Positions 34,112-44,426 of a stretch of DNA of 64,000 bases are shown here, piece by piece. The notes beneath the pieces are model-generated. The model had not been told where the DNA came from. It saw nothing but the letters and a program-made list of their open reading frames with translations, and made no database searches. The translations under genes were made by a program, and so were the position numbers. Origin of the DNA: Phlegmacium glaucopus (lineage: Eukaryota; Basidiomycota; Agaricomycetes; Agaricales; Cortinariaceae); contig MU130157.1 of assembly GCA_015039465.1 (NCBI GenBank), positions 259,186-323,185 of the forward strand, in the 5' to 3' direction. Positions within the stretch are counted from its first letter, which is position 1; each line of letters begins with the position of its first letter.

Positions 34112-36017
34112 ATGCCGCTGAAACAAGAAAACTTTGACATCTATGATGTCTCGCGTCGTGTAGGAGGAGGGGGAGGAGAGGTAGGCCTACATCCATGTTG
34201 TAATTCACAAAGCATGTATTCAACTGACCCGTTTGTTTATCTATCCTTCTTGTTTGTGATATATGCGTGCCATTTCTTTAGGAAGACCAAATGAAGGCCG
34301 AAGAACAAGTGCAGACGCTAACCACGCAAGTAGAACCTATCACAGGGGACAAACGACGTCGAGAAGACGGTCTTATGGATGAGAAACCTTTGCCTCCTCC
34401 CGCTTCACGGAACAACAACTTTGGAAACAATTCTGCTGTTTTTCAACAGCAGCAACAACAACAGGACCAGGCCATGATGAACGGGAACTACATGCAATCA
34501 ATGATGGCTGGCGGCGGACATCAAGGGATGCAGACTAACGGTACTTCTATGATGCCAGGCCACGATGCATTGTACATTGGGGATTTGCAATGGGTCCGTT
34601 TATTTTGTCGTTTACTCTCCTCATGTACAGCTGTCTAAAATTGTTCTCTTGTCGTTTTGTCCTCTCTTTTTCTTTTCCTGTTTTAGTGGACAACTGATGA
34701 AGATTTGCGCAAAGTGGCCCTAAGTTGTGGTGTGAGCATCGACCACAACGATATCACATTCTCTGAGCACAAGGTCAACGGCAAGAGCAAAGGGTAAGTT
34801 GTCATCTCTGGCCAGAGTTGCTGGGCTGATGTATGGACTTGTTTTTTGATTTCAACAGCATTGCTTATCTGGAATGCCATGACTCTCAGTCGGCAACGAG
34901 TCTGAAATTCTGGTTCGACAACAAGTGCGTTCACTCGCATTTATATGCACATATGAGCTTAATTTGTTTCTCTTCTAGTGACTTCCAAAATCGTCGGGCA
35001 ACGGCTACGCTCACAAGTTCAGCGCAAGGCAACCCCTTCCGCACACTACCTAAAGGTAAGCCTTATTCTCCCATTCTTGCATGAAGCGTGAGTCACTAAT
35101 TATCTATTCAGAACCGCCCGCACGTAGTGATGGTCGACCGCAACCACAGCCACAATCAACGGTCGCTGTCGGACAGCCCCCCGTTGTGCCTACCCGTGCT
35201 AGTTTCCGGGGTGGTAATCCTGGTGGCATGGGGCGCGGTATGATGGGCAATGGGGGTGGCGGCTCAGGCAGTATGATGAACAGTACTATGGCGGGAATGG
35301 GGATGGGTAATATGGGGATGGGTAACATGGGGATGGGTAATATGGGAATGGGTAATATGAATCCTATGGGGATGGGTAATATGGGTACCGGCATGAATGT
35401 GGGAGGAGGGATGGGAATGGGTGGAAATGGAGGCGGTGGCAATTTTATGGGTGGAGGGCGAGGTGCATTCCAGGGCGGTCGTGGCGGGATGGTTCCTCAA
35501 GGGCCGCGTGGCGGGATGGCTGGACGAGGAGGCGTGATAGGTGGCGGCGGCGGCGGTATGGGTACGAATTTCTAGTCCTCTTTTTATTTCTCCTTGCTCA
35601 TTCACAAATCCAACCTTTCTTTCTACTGCTCCCTCCACCCCTCCTCTCATTTTCTCATTCTCTTATTTATACAACCGGACGTCTGCTTACTTTTTTGCCT
35701 ACACGACTTTTTCCCCCTGTCGTCGATCCAACACTTCCTCAAACTCACTTGAATCTCGCTATGTCGCACAAAATTGCATCGACTCATTACACCATTTGCC
35801 CTTTGGAACCTTTTGTTATTATTCCCTTCTCCGCCCTTGAACATCTCACACTTTGTTTTGGTACATGTTGGGAAAACGAAAACTCATTTCACTAAATTAA
35901 TATACAGGCGGGGGGATGCAGTCCGCAGGTCGAGGGTATGGCACTCAAGGACATTTCAATCCAGCATTTATCCAAGGATCTGGAACGACGAACTTGGGTG
36001 GTGGTGGAGGTCAATGA
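34112..36017 (+). CDS. RRM protein similar to CPSF6/CFIm68 (pre-mRNA 3'-end processing)
   Basis: Exons are about 34112-34179, 34282 to about 34590, 34687-34793, then further short exons, 35112-35561 and 35908-36017. The first exon encodes [12 protein letters not shown] and joins [11 protein letters not shown] in frame. A single RRM follows, starting [18 protein letters not shown] (RNP2-like) and passing through [16 protein letters not shown] and IAYLECHD (RNP1-like) with [13 protein letters not shown] long Gly/Met-rich tail has repeats of MGMGN and RGG-like sites. CFIm68-type proteins bind pre-mRNA with CFIm25 to define poly(A) sites; the assignment rests on the WWTTDEDL region and layout. 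The last exon (HFNPAFIQG) needs a 346-nt intron; if that intron is retained the protein stops at MGTNF (35575). Confidence 0.75.
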
Positions 36018-36597
36018 GGAGACGGGAAAAGGTGATCACTGGATGCCAGTGTTGGAGGCCAAGAGGTTCGTTCAGTGTAAAAAATCCACCCGTAGAAGCC
36101 AGTTACTTCTGTCAGAGTCCTGTTCTGGCTTGTTTTCTGCCATGTTCCATTCTCTTTCCCGTTCGCTCTGTCGTTCTGTTTTCTGTTTGTTTTCTTTTGG
36201 AATTTGCATGTGTCTTCCTTTATTTATATCTGAACAGACAAGGTTATACTTTAAAGCCTGTATCTATTTCGTTTTAAATAATACATAGATACGTATGTCT
36301 TTCCCAAAGATTATAAGGATGACCAGGAGGAAAGGTATCATACATGCTATATGTATGGTGACAAGTTGTTGTGGGGATGCTTGTGACCACAAGTGAAATC
36401 GGCAGTATTCGAGGGGTCTCCTAGATGGCCTGTGGCTATAAGGATGAGTGCCATAAGTGTTCTTGACAAGGGCCGCTGGAAGTATTATGTAGCTGAAATC
36501 AAGAATCAACTGAAAAGAATGAAGGCTTTTCAGAAAGAGGCGAACCTGTCGATCGGGAAAGCAGCATGACAACGTGGAGAACTCGAGGAGGAACAGG

Positions 36598-37323
36598 TCA
36601 AGTGTCATCTCCAAAAGATAACAAACTCTTGTTCGATTTCTTCGCTTTCTTTACGGAAGCTGAGCCTTTTTGAGAGTCCTTCGACTCGGCCTTGTCATCC
36701 GAACTAGCTTTCTTGACAGCATCTTTCAACTCGTCGAGCTGGCCTATGGCCTTGCGCTTATTGTTCGACTTGATACTTGACTTAGACGAGGAGGAGAAGG
36801 AGAGCCCTTGAGAGCCAGATTTTGAGCTTGATGTTGGTTCTTTTGATGTAGATTGAGAGGCTTTGGAGATCGACTTGTCGGAAATTGCGTCGTCCGCCTT
36901 TGGCTCAGGTAGTGGCGGAAGGCCCTTTTCTATGACAATTATCTTAGCTTGTGAAGTACCTAGACACCACAATCAAAAACGACCAAACGACCTCCACTGA
37001 CCTTTCCGTCTCACATTCTCCGCCTCCCTTTCCGTTAGATGTTTCCCAGCTTTCAAAACCACGACCTGCGGCTTCTCATCTCCATCATCTTCATCCGCAC
37101 TTCCTGGATCATCTTTGTGTCTTTCAGGAATAGCAGGCCGTTTAGGGATAGGAGGTCGCCCAGAACCGACATATTCGAATTCTCCGTCGTCGTCGTTTTC
37201 AGGTTCTTCCTCATCCGGGATACCATTCATGCGATTTTGGAGTTTTAAAAGGAAGTTGGGCGTGTGTTGTTGGTAGGCAAGTTTGGAAGAGAGTTGGGCG
37301 CGTGTAGGTTCTCTTGGTGCCAT
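36598..37323 (-). CDS. DUF4604 (KIAA1143-like) protein
   Basis: Two exons (37323-37002 and 36959-36598; 42-nt intron) give 227 residues. Landmarks match the DUF4604 family: an N-terminal LAYQQHTPNFLLKLQ block, an acidic middle, EKPQVVVLKAGKHLTEREAE, then a basic, low-complexity region, and a conserved end NKSLLSFGDDT. The family is widespread, including human KIAA1143, and its function is unknown; nuclear localisation is likely from the KR-rich stretches. It is convergent with the RRM gene (stops 580 bp apart). The single short intron is typical of the organism. No sign of decay. Confidence 0.88.
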
Positions 37324-38195
37324 CCTTTTGTATTTCTGGTCAACGTGCTGGAAATGGTAGCCAGAACGGATTTGTTATTTACATCACAAATACTGTGACC
37401 ATAACACGATAGAAAGTCGTCAAACTTTCGGAGGGAGAAGAACGGCGGTTTGGAACGAACCTTACATATAGACCATCAGATGGGAGTTACAACGAATAAA
37501 AGTGGGAATGGATGATATTAATTTTTCGTCGCAATCCATTTTTGACAAACTTGGCCGAGAAGATTGGCCAACCAATAAATAACTCTCTCAGATTTCGTTT
37601 CAATTATTATTTGCAGTTTATGTCCTTGTGGCGCGCACCACCTTGATTTGAAGGTTCGCATTGTTGGACTTGATGCAAGTCACTAAAGGTTGGGTCCGAG
37701 CTATGGTGTGCGCCTATATACGCGCAGGTTGAATAAAACTTTACCAATGACTCCTTAGACATGCGCGCTCGAATCATAGCCCAGTACGATCAGAAATATG
37801 GACTCTGAAAAATAGGCACATGCCAAGCATGGTGCCAGAAAATCGAACTGCAGACGGTTATTATACAAGGTAATAGAGAAATTTGGGAACCAATGCTATG
37901 CACTATTAGAATATCACCCGTACTTACATGTATCTGAACCGTAAGGTTAAGTACCTACTATCCTTTCCACTCTTTCCCCCCAACGAAAGGAGGCGAGTCT
38001 AATGGGAAGCATATATTGTTACAATTGGAGATAGACAAGATATTTTACAGTTGTATTTGAGATCCTCCAGATAGCTTGAAGTACAGAACTACACAGCGTT
38101 TATCATTTAGTTCAGCAAGAAGATAAAAATCGAAACCACTGTCCATACCAGCCCACCTTTTTACATTTGGTTATACATCACATCATTCCACTACT
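37324..38195. other. Intergenic, no supported gene
   Basis: About 870 bp between the 5' end of the DUF4604 gene and the 3' end of K1. No coding frame is supported. A TATATACGCGC-like stretch near 37715 and scattered AT-rich sequence are present. Confidence 0.4.
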
Positions 38196-39360
38196 TCAAG
38201 CTTGAGCGTTGTTGAAATAGGAGATGAAATGATTCCGCAAAACGGCCATATCCATCCCTGACAATTTATGTTCGTCATCTCCGCAGCTAGAAACTTGGCT
38301 CAGGAAATGTGATATCTTGGCAGTAGGCCAAGTAGATACCGCAAGTAGATACTCCTCGCTCGTACATCCAAAGTCGACAAAGTGCTTGAGAAAATGGGCC
38401 ATGGGTGGAAAACAGGTGTTCAAGAAACGTGCAACCTGAGTAACACCTGCATCTTCGGGTCCTAGGGGAGAGGCAGCGCGGGATGATGATATCTTAATAG
38501 TAGTGGGTCCAGCCTGTGGATTGGATATATCCAACATCTGTGAAAATTTGGGCCCAGCGAGCTCATTCTCCTGGTTTTCATCGTGTTCATCATCGTCGCC
38601 TGTGAGATCGATGTTCTTTCCTTCTCGTTTGATAGCGGGTCTAGGCTGTGGATTAGATATATCCAAAGCCTGCGAAATTTTCGGCTCAGCGGGCTCAATC
38701 TTCAGGTTTTTGTCGTGTTCGTCATCATCGCCTGTGAGATCAATGATGATCTTTTCTTGGAGTTGTTTCTTCGCTTTCTCTCGTTTCTCGACCTTGCCTT
38801 TGAGACTGATGATATCTCTCCTTTGTTGGAGTTGTTTCTTCGCTTTCTCTCGTTTCTTGACCTTGTTCTACATTATGGAAAGGAAAAGCCGAAAGTTGTA
38901 ATTGGACGCACTTTTCTCATTGCCGTTCTACTTAACTGTAAGGAAGGTATCAATTGTAGGATACAAGATGACATAAAATTTACCTACCACAGATACGGAC
39001 ATGACAAGCCTGCGCTTCTTCGCAACGTGCTCAGTAGCCTCATTTCCTTGATGTTTAAAGATGAATCGTCTCCGACAATGGTGAGATGCAATAATCTGCA
39101 AAGCGAGGTCAAGACAAGTCTTGGGGCCTTTACATTTAAAAATGTCCGGAAAAGTCGATAGAAGCTGCCGACAGTACATGTAGGTAAGTATATATTGCAA
39201 GGAAATCAGATCGGTTTGAGGTACCTCAGCCTCTATCGCCATCCATGCGTCTCCTTGGTGACGAGGTACCTGCGTGATATCCAAATGCTTTTCACCGACG
39301 CGATACAGTTGTTTCTTGATCCCAAACGCGTCAGCAAACATTTTTATCTTTGCGAAAATA
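38196..39360 (-). CDS. K1: uncharacterised fungal protein with SIM-like repeats (5' end unresolved)
   Basis: The last exon (38867-38196) and the one before (39164-38988) are certain; the next ends at 39225 and extends upstream to about 39360, where the start is unclear. The N-terminal helical region (DAFGIKKQ..., LALQIIASHHCRRR) and the C-terminal domain (ARFLNTCFPPMAHFL, FVDFGC, LLAVSTWP) are shared with neighbour K2. Between them lie two tandem repeats: 23 residues (KVKKREKAKKQLQ) and 44 residues starting IDLTGDDDEHD. The hydrophobic-DLT-acidic motif fits SUMO-interacting motifs, so SUMO-dependent nuclear function is a testable inference. A 60-nt intron (39224-39165) has no stop and keeps frame if retained. 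Confidence 0.65.
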
Positions 39361-40356
39361 ACGATGTTTTGGGGGGGCCTCACTTTCAAATTCCGGAAGA
39401 GTTCCGGATTATTACCAAGGTGGAGTTTGTCTTGAAGGTGAGACGGTGCAGATATGGTCTAGATTTCGAGGCGTTTGTCAGACTTTGATAGTATGGCATC
39501 TGAGACCTGATTATTATTGACGCGTTGATGGTGTTACTGACATTGTCCATCCTTTCTGGACCTGCGCTACAAAACTTCGGACCTGAATGCAAATAAGGCA
39601 AGTATCAGCATTGAAAATTCTGCTTGGCCATGGGGGAGCAAGCTTGCTCAGCACTCACGCCCTACTGAAGTGGAATCCCAGAAAGCCAGCCTTAGGGAAG
39701 ACATGGTTGGGTATGAAGCGTATGGGAGTAAGGGCTTGGTTGAGAAGAGAACAAGACCGTTAAGATAGGCTCATGCATACTCAACTATTGAACAAGAAGC
39801 ACACTCATATGAACCGCACGTGGGGTGACCCTTGTCAGGTGATAAGCGGCGTTTCTGGTCCGAAGTGTATGCCAACAATGATGTAACCGGGCCCGGGCAG
39901 CGGTAGAGCTGCAGGAACTATGTTTTCTGCCAAATCTTATTGCCAGTAATTTGTGAAGTCCAAGGACAGTAGCAAGCGCACACCCAAACCAACAAAGTCA
40001 CCCGTCAATTAGTATTCAGGTTGTATACCAATCAGGTCGGTATTATGTTTATGAATCTTTGACGTTTTCGTGGCTTGCAAATTTCATATTTCTTTCTCTA
40101 TTTCACATGATGCTCTGTTCGCCGGTAACTACAAGTTTTGTAGTGAAATGTGATTGAGACTATCTACATGTAATGATAGTGACAGCATTGCCTTCCTTGG
40201 TACAAGAGCATGTACTTACGAGACTAGTGATCGAATGATATTTATCCAAATGAGATATCAGAATTCGCTTCGGGAAAATCAAATTTTACACCACAGTACA
40301 TTTTACATCACAGTACCAATACAAATTCTTATTCAAGAAAATCTTGTTGAAATTCC
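39361..40356. other. Intergenic; may hold the 5' exons of K1
   Basis: From 39361 to about 39600 a minus-strand frame (PYLHRLTFKTNSTLVIIRNSSG) could include K1's first exon, but no clean splice links it. Beyond 39600 no coding frame is supported. Confidence 0.35.
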
Positions 40357-41856
40357 TCATGCCTTCGAATTGGAAGCCAGAAAATAGGACTCGAAATGAT
40401 AGGCCAGAATATCCACCTCCATTCTAGTCAGTGTGCTTCCTCCTGGGCCAGGGGGAAGGCTCTTCAAAAATGTACGTATCCGCTCTGGTGACCACGTAGA
40501 AACCGCGAATAAAAAATCTTCACCAAGACATCCGAACTCGATGAATCGGTGTAATAGATGGGTCATTGATGGTATAGCGGCCTCAAGAAATTTGTGGACA
40601 CTTCGGATTTGGCCTCCACGTGAAGGAGGTATAGCGACGCTGCATCCTTGCATGTCTTCACATGAGGTGGAGGTAGACGAACTGGCTACCAAGGTCGAGG
40701 TAGATGAACTGGCTACCAAGCTCGTTGGAGTAGAAAATGGGTTTTTTTCAACATGGATTGCTTTGGACCCGTCGATATGTGAAGAATAACGGCGCACAAG
40801 TGATAGAGGGGGAACTTGATCGTTGGGCGCTGTGGGTTCAGATAGGCTGGCATTAGCACGAGTGTTAGGCGTCTGCGGTGGCAGAATTAGAATGATGTCA
40901 GTATCACTTAGTAGATACACACCCTTTCAGATAGGTTGGCATTAGCACGGGTGTTAGGCGTCTGCGATGGCAGAATTAGAACGATGTCGGTATCACTTAG
41001 TAGATACGCACCTTTTCAGATAGGCTGGCATTAGCACGGGTGTTAGGCGTCTGCGATGGCAGAATTAGAACGATGTCGGTATCACTTAGTAGATACGCAC
41101 CTTTGCAGATAGGCTGGCATTAGCACGGGTGTTAGGCGTCTGCAATGGCATAATTAGGAACGATGTCGGTATCACTTAGTAGATACACACTTTTTCAGAT
41201 AGGCGGGCATTAGCACGGGTTTTAGAGATCTGTGCGGTGGATTAGAGCGATGTCAGTATCACTTAGTAGATACTTACTCTTTCAAATTTACGGAGTGGAT
41301 CCAGTTTCCTGCGACAGGAGTGCATGATTAAAAGGGCACGACTCGCAAAGTACGCTCGTTGTTCGATGTTTCCTTTCATAAACAAGGCAGGAAGTTGGGA
41401 TCTCAGCTAAGGATGGTTTAATGAAGGATCCATTCAGCAACAAAGTTATGAAGGGTGGAAGTACATACATCTTCTATAGCCATGTCCATGGCTTGCTGTT
41501 GGGAACGTCCAATTTTGTTTATATCCAACCGACTTCTTACTATTATCCCAAACTTTTTCTAATGACGATTGTAATATATAAAGATATTGATTTAGTGGCA
41601 TTTTTTGAGCTTACATACCCTCAATTCTATAAACTGACGGTCGTCGAGCTCAAGTAAGTCCCGGAGCTGGTGCAGTGCCCTCTAGCGATCTCGGTATGTC
41701 AGTGTTGAACATGATGTTTATTTAACAAATGACTTACATGACGCTGAGCTTTATCGAAGCCAAATTTTTCTGCTTGGAATGCTTCTGTGAATGAAGTTAG
41801 TCTAATATCATGGTTACATTTATGAAAAATAACGGACTTCGACGAGAGGGCGGCAT
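40357..41856 (-). CDS. K2: uncharacterised fungal protein with tandem micro-exons
   Basis: Ten exons: 41856-41838, 41784-41738, 41681-41619, 41558-41469, 41406-41278, then four 39-nt exons (41229-41191, 41139-41101, 41050-41012, 40961-40923), and 40872-40357. The total is 1020 nt, 339 residues. The first intron is phase 1 and all later ones are phase 0. The N-terminal helical part (RALHQLRDLLELDDRQFIEL..., FASRALLIMHSCRRKL) and the C-terminal domain (HKFLEAAIPSMTHLL, FIEFGC, LFAVSTW) pair with K1. The middle is a row of 13-residue repeats (TPNTRANASLSEK type), each from its own exon, plus a duplicated VASSSTSTL segment. It lies divergent from the DENND6-like gene, 146 bp apart. Function unknown. 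Confidence 0.78.
40839..41283 (-). repeat. Five tandem 89-bp intron+exon units
   Basis: Repeat starts at 40839, 40928, 41017, 41106 and 41196 give a period of 89-90 bp. Each unit consists of a 50-nt intron (GTGCGTATCTACTAAGTGAT... to CGCAG) and a 39-nt exon. The unit length is not divisible by three and the intron part contains stops, so each copy must be spliced to keep the frame. Outer units have more substitutions than inner ones. Confidence 0.9.
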
Positions 41857-42002
41857 TTGAGAGATCAAGCTCAAGTCGAACTTGTTGAACTTTGTTTTAT
41901 CTAAACGCGTCGAGCAGGTGACCGTGCTGATCTGATGTCAGCCCCTAATCTGGTCTTACGACTCTTTACCGCTTATATACATAGCTGCTGGGGCTCGCCT
42001 CG
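41857..42002. promoter_or_regulatory. Compact divergent promoter between K2 and the DENND6-like gene
   Basis: Only 146 bp separates the two start codons, on opposite strands. It includes a TTATATACATA segment near the DENND6-like gene and an ACGCGTCGA block (an MluI-cell-cycle-box-like ACGCGT). Shared regulation is possible but inferred. Confidence 0.45.
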
Positions 42003-44426
42003 ATGCCATCTCATATTCCGTCCCAACTCAAGCTCGACTCGCCGGTGTATGAAGAGGATATTGGTGACCTTAGCCCTTACTTGGTACTGCCATCGTCGAC
42101 CAGTTCAAGAGCCAGCTCAGCAACGATCAACAGCTCCATTCCCTCGTCCTCCAGTTTCACAACAGACGATGAATTAGATCGTGACATTTCTCCAAGTAAC
42201 TCTGGTACTCCAAGAAAACGATCCTTTGGCCTCCATCTTGATCCTTCAAACTCTTCGCATTCGTTTGCTAAACTTGTGACCAAACCTCATCAACTTGCCC
42301 ATTCTCAGACTCTTCCTGGTGCGCCCCAATTAGAGAAGGAGGACTTGTCATCAAGGCCATTACGCAATGAAATCGATGCGTTGGAAGTAGATCCTGTATC
42401 TGTTGCGAAAATACGACGATGGATATTGGGAATAGCAGTTGGTGAGTTTGCTAGTCTGCCCGGATGTGCTCGGTGACCCAGCAGTGATATTAGTTGAGTT
42501 TGACTTGGATGATGGCCCTGTCGTTGACGGGATTTACCCACCTTTGACGCTCCTTCCGGCAGAGACGCAGAACATGTCAGTCGACTGTGCGAATTCTTGA
42601 CTGCTTGTCTGACATTTCCAATTCCACAGTGCTTTTTGCGCACTTCCAGATTCTGTACAGTTCGACCAAGGATCCCAAACCCATTCATTTCGAATACGAG
42701 AACAGTTCACCGCTCTTTCGTCTGACAAACGACCCCCCAAGAAAGATGGATTTATATATGGATTTTCTCATTTCATCCAACGCAGAGATCCATCCTCAAA
42801 ACGAGGTTACCAACAAGTAAATGCAAAACCAATTCTTTTTACCTTATGAATCCAGGTCCCTGACTTTCTCTGAAGCGTTCCCTAGTTATTCTTACGCAAC
42901 ACCAATTTCCTGCCTTCTTCATCCATCTCGCATCTATATTCGGGCCTCTTTTTGAGCAACACGGCACTCCTATGCTCGAGGCTGCGTGTCACAACATAGC
43001 AACTTGGTATGTGTTTATTTTCGTATTAATACCCTTTGTTTTAACTATCTGACACCCATGACGCAAAGAATAGGCGAGATCCTAGCCCGGGATACACATT
43101 GGAGCTTGGTTTCCTAGGATCAGTAGTACATGTTGAAATACCACATTCATCCGACGCTCAACAACTTACGGAGACCTCTTCATTCAATGAGAAATACGAT
43201 CCAAGGACTCATGTAAGTCAATGATATGATTTTATATATATCAACTCATGCAAACCTGGCTCTCGAAAGATTTTAGCAACAACAGCACCATTCATTCCAT
43301 CGCCTCTGTTGCTTTTCGATGCCTCGTTGTCGAATTTATGGTCTATTTGGGAATGTCTTGTCCTCTGCGAACCTATCCTCGTTTTCGGTGCCTCTCCAGC
43401 ACAAACGAGTCAAGCGATTTGGTGGCTTCGTGACCTTCTGCGACCCGTCAGTCCAAATCAATTTTCACTATTAGTCATAATCTGAGTATGGGCCATCGAT
43501 CCAGATCCCTTTGGCGGGTGACATCAGGCCCTATTTTACGATGCAGGACAGTGACCATGCCCAGTTAGTGAACAAACTTCCGCCAAAGGCAGGTTTGCTG
43601 CTCGGGGCTACCAACCCCTTCTTTGAGAAATCTTGTGTCCATTGGCCTCATGTACTAAGTTTAGGTCGGCGCATACAGTACGTTATCTTACCGTCCTTTT
43701 TTGATCTAGCAGAAACTGAGTGATACAGAACTATCAACAGTCCGAGACAGAGGAGTCCGGCGCTGGGCGCTCCCGCGGGCCCAGCCCCGGGTTGGAAGAC
43801 TAAAACACATAAACGATATATTTCCAAAGACCGCGAGTTACTCAAGCAACTAGAGCATGCTTGTTCTAAAGGCAATGACAAGACACGTAAGCTCGTTTTA
43901 CCCGTCTTCCATACAGAGCACTCATAGCCAATATCTTTACCAGGAATGGAGGCTTCTCTGAATCTTAGGCGTCATTTCCTCTCGCGGTCAACACAGCTCA
44001 TAACACCTCTAGCTAGATACCTAAACACCCTTATTCCCTCCCCTACGGAAGTAAAACGCGCACGAAACGCTTCTGAATTTCCTCCCACACCGTCTATACC
44101 ATCCACAGCCCCTAACCATGGCCTTCGATTGAAACCGTTCAGTCCCACGAATTTTTTTGCCTCATTAAAATCTCATGGAAGTCTATTACCGTTTAAATCC
44201 ACCAGTAAAAGGACCGAATTTTATGAGCGGTGTGTTTTTGTTTGATTTCTATTTCTCCATTTGATATGCTTGCTGAGACGTCTTGGTTTTTTTCAGATGG
44301 CTGAAGTCCCCTGCTTTCGGGACATGGCTAGCTCAACAAGAACAGATCGTTCAGACTGTTTTGAATGACCCTCCCCTGTCTGCTGCTCCTGGTTCCGCTG
44401 CCGACGCTGTTACCCCTACTGGTTGA
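42003..44426 (+). CDS. DENND6-like DENN-domain protein
   Basis: Ten exons (42003-42441, 42494-42575, 42630-42816, 42876-43006, 43074-43212, 43270-43446, 43505-43677, 43741-43886, 43944-44229, 44297-44426) give 629 residues. After a Ser-rich N-terminus the order matches DENND6 (FAM116) proteins: DGIYPPLTLLP, FCALPDS, GFIYGFSHF-Q-RDPSSKRGYQQ, SLVILTQHQFP, WECLVLCEPILVF, DIRPYFTMQD, LGATNPFFEK...HWPHVL, KDRELLKQL, LARYLNTLIP and a C-terminal WLKSPAFGTWL. DENND6 proteins are RAB14-type guanine nucleotide exchange factors in endosome-to-plasma-membrane recycling; the fungal partner is not established. Each intron is 50-63 nt and GT-AG. Confidence 0.87.

Noticed and set aside
35104..35442. Proline/isoleucine-rich antisense frame in the CPSF6-like gene
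   Set aside because: It arises from the Gly/Met repeats read backwards and has no independent support.
40839..41283. Regular direct repeats resembling a CRISPR-like or minisatellite array
   Set aside because: The repeats include splice donors, branch-like sites and acceptors and continue the K2 frame; spacers are not unique, and the DNA is eukaryotic.
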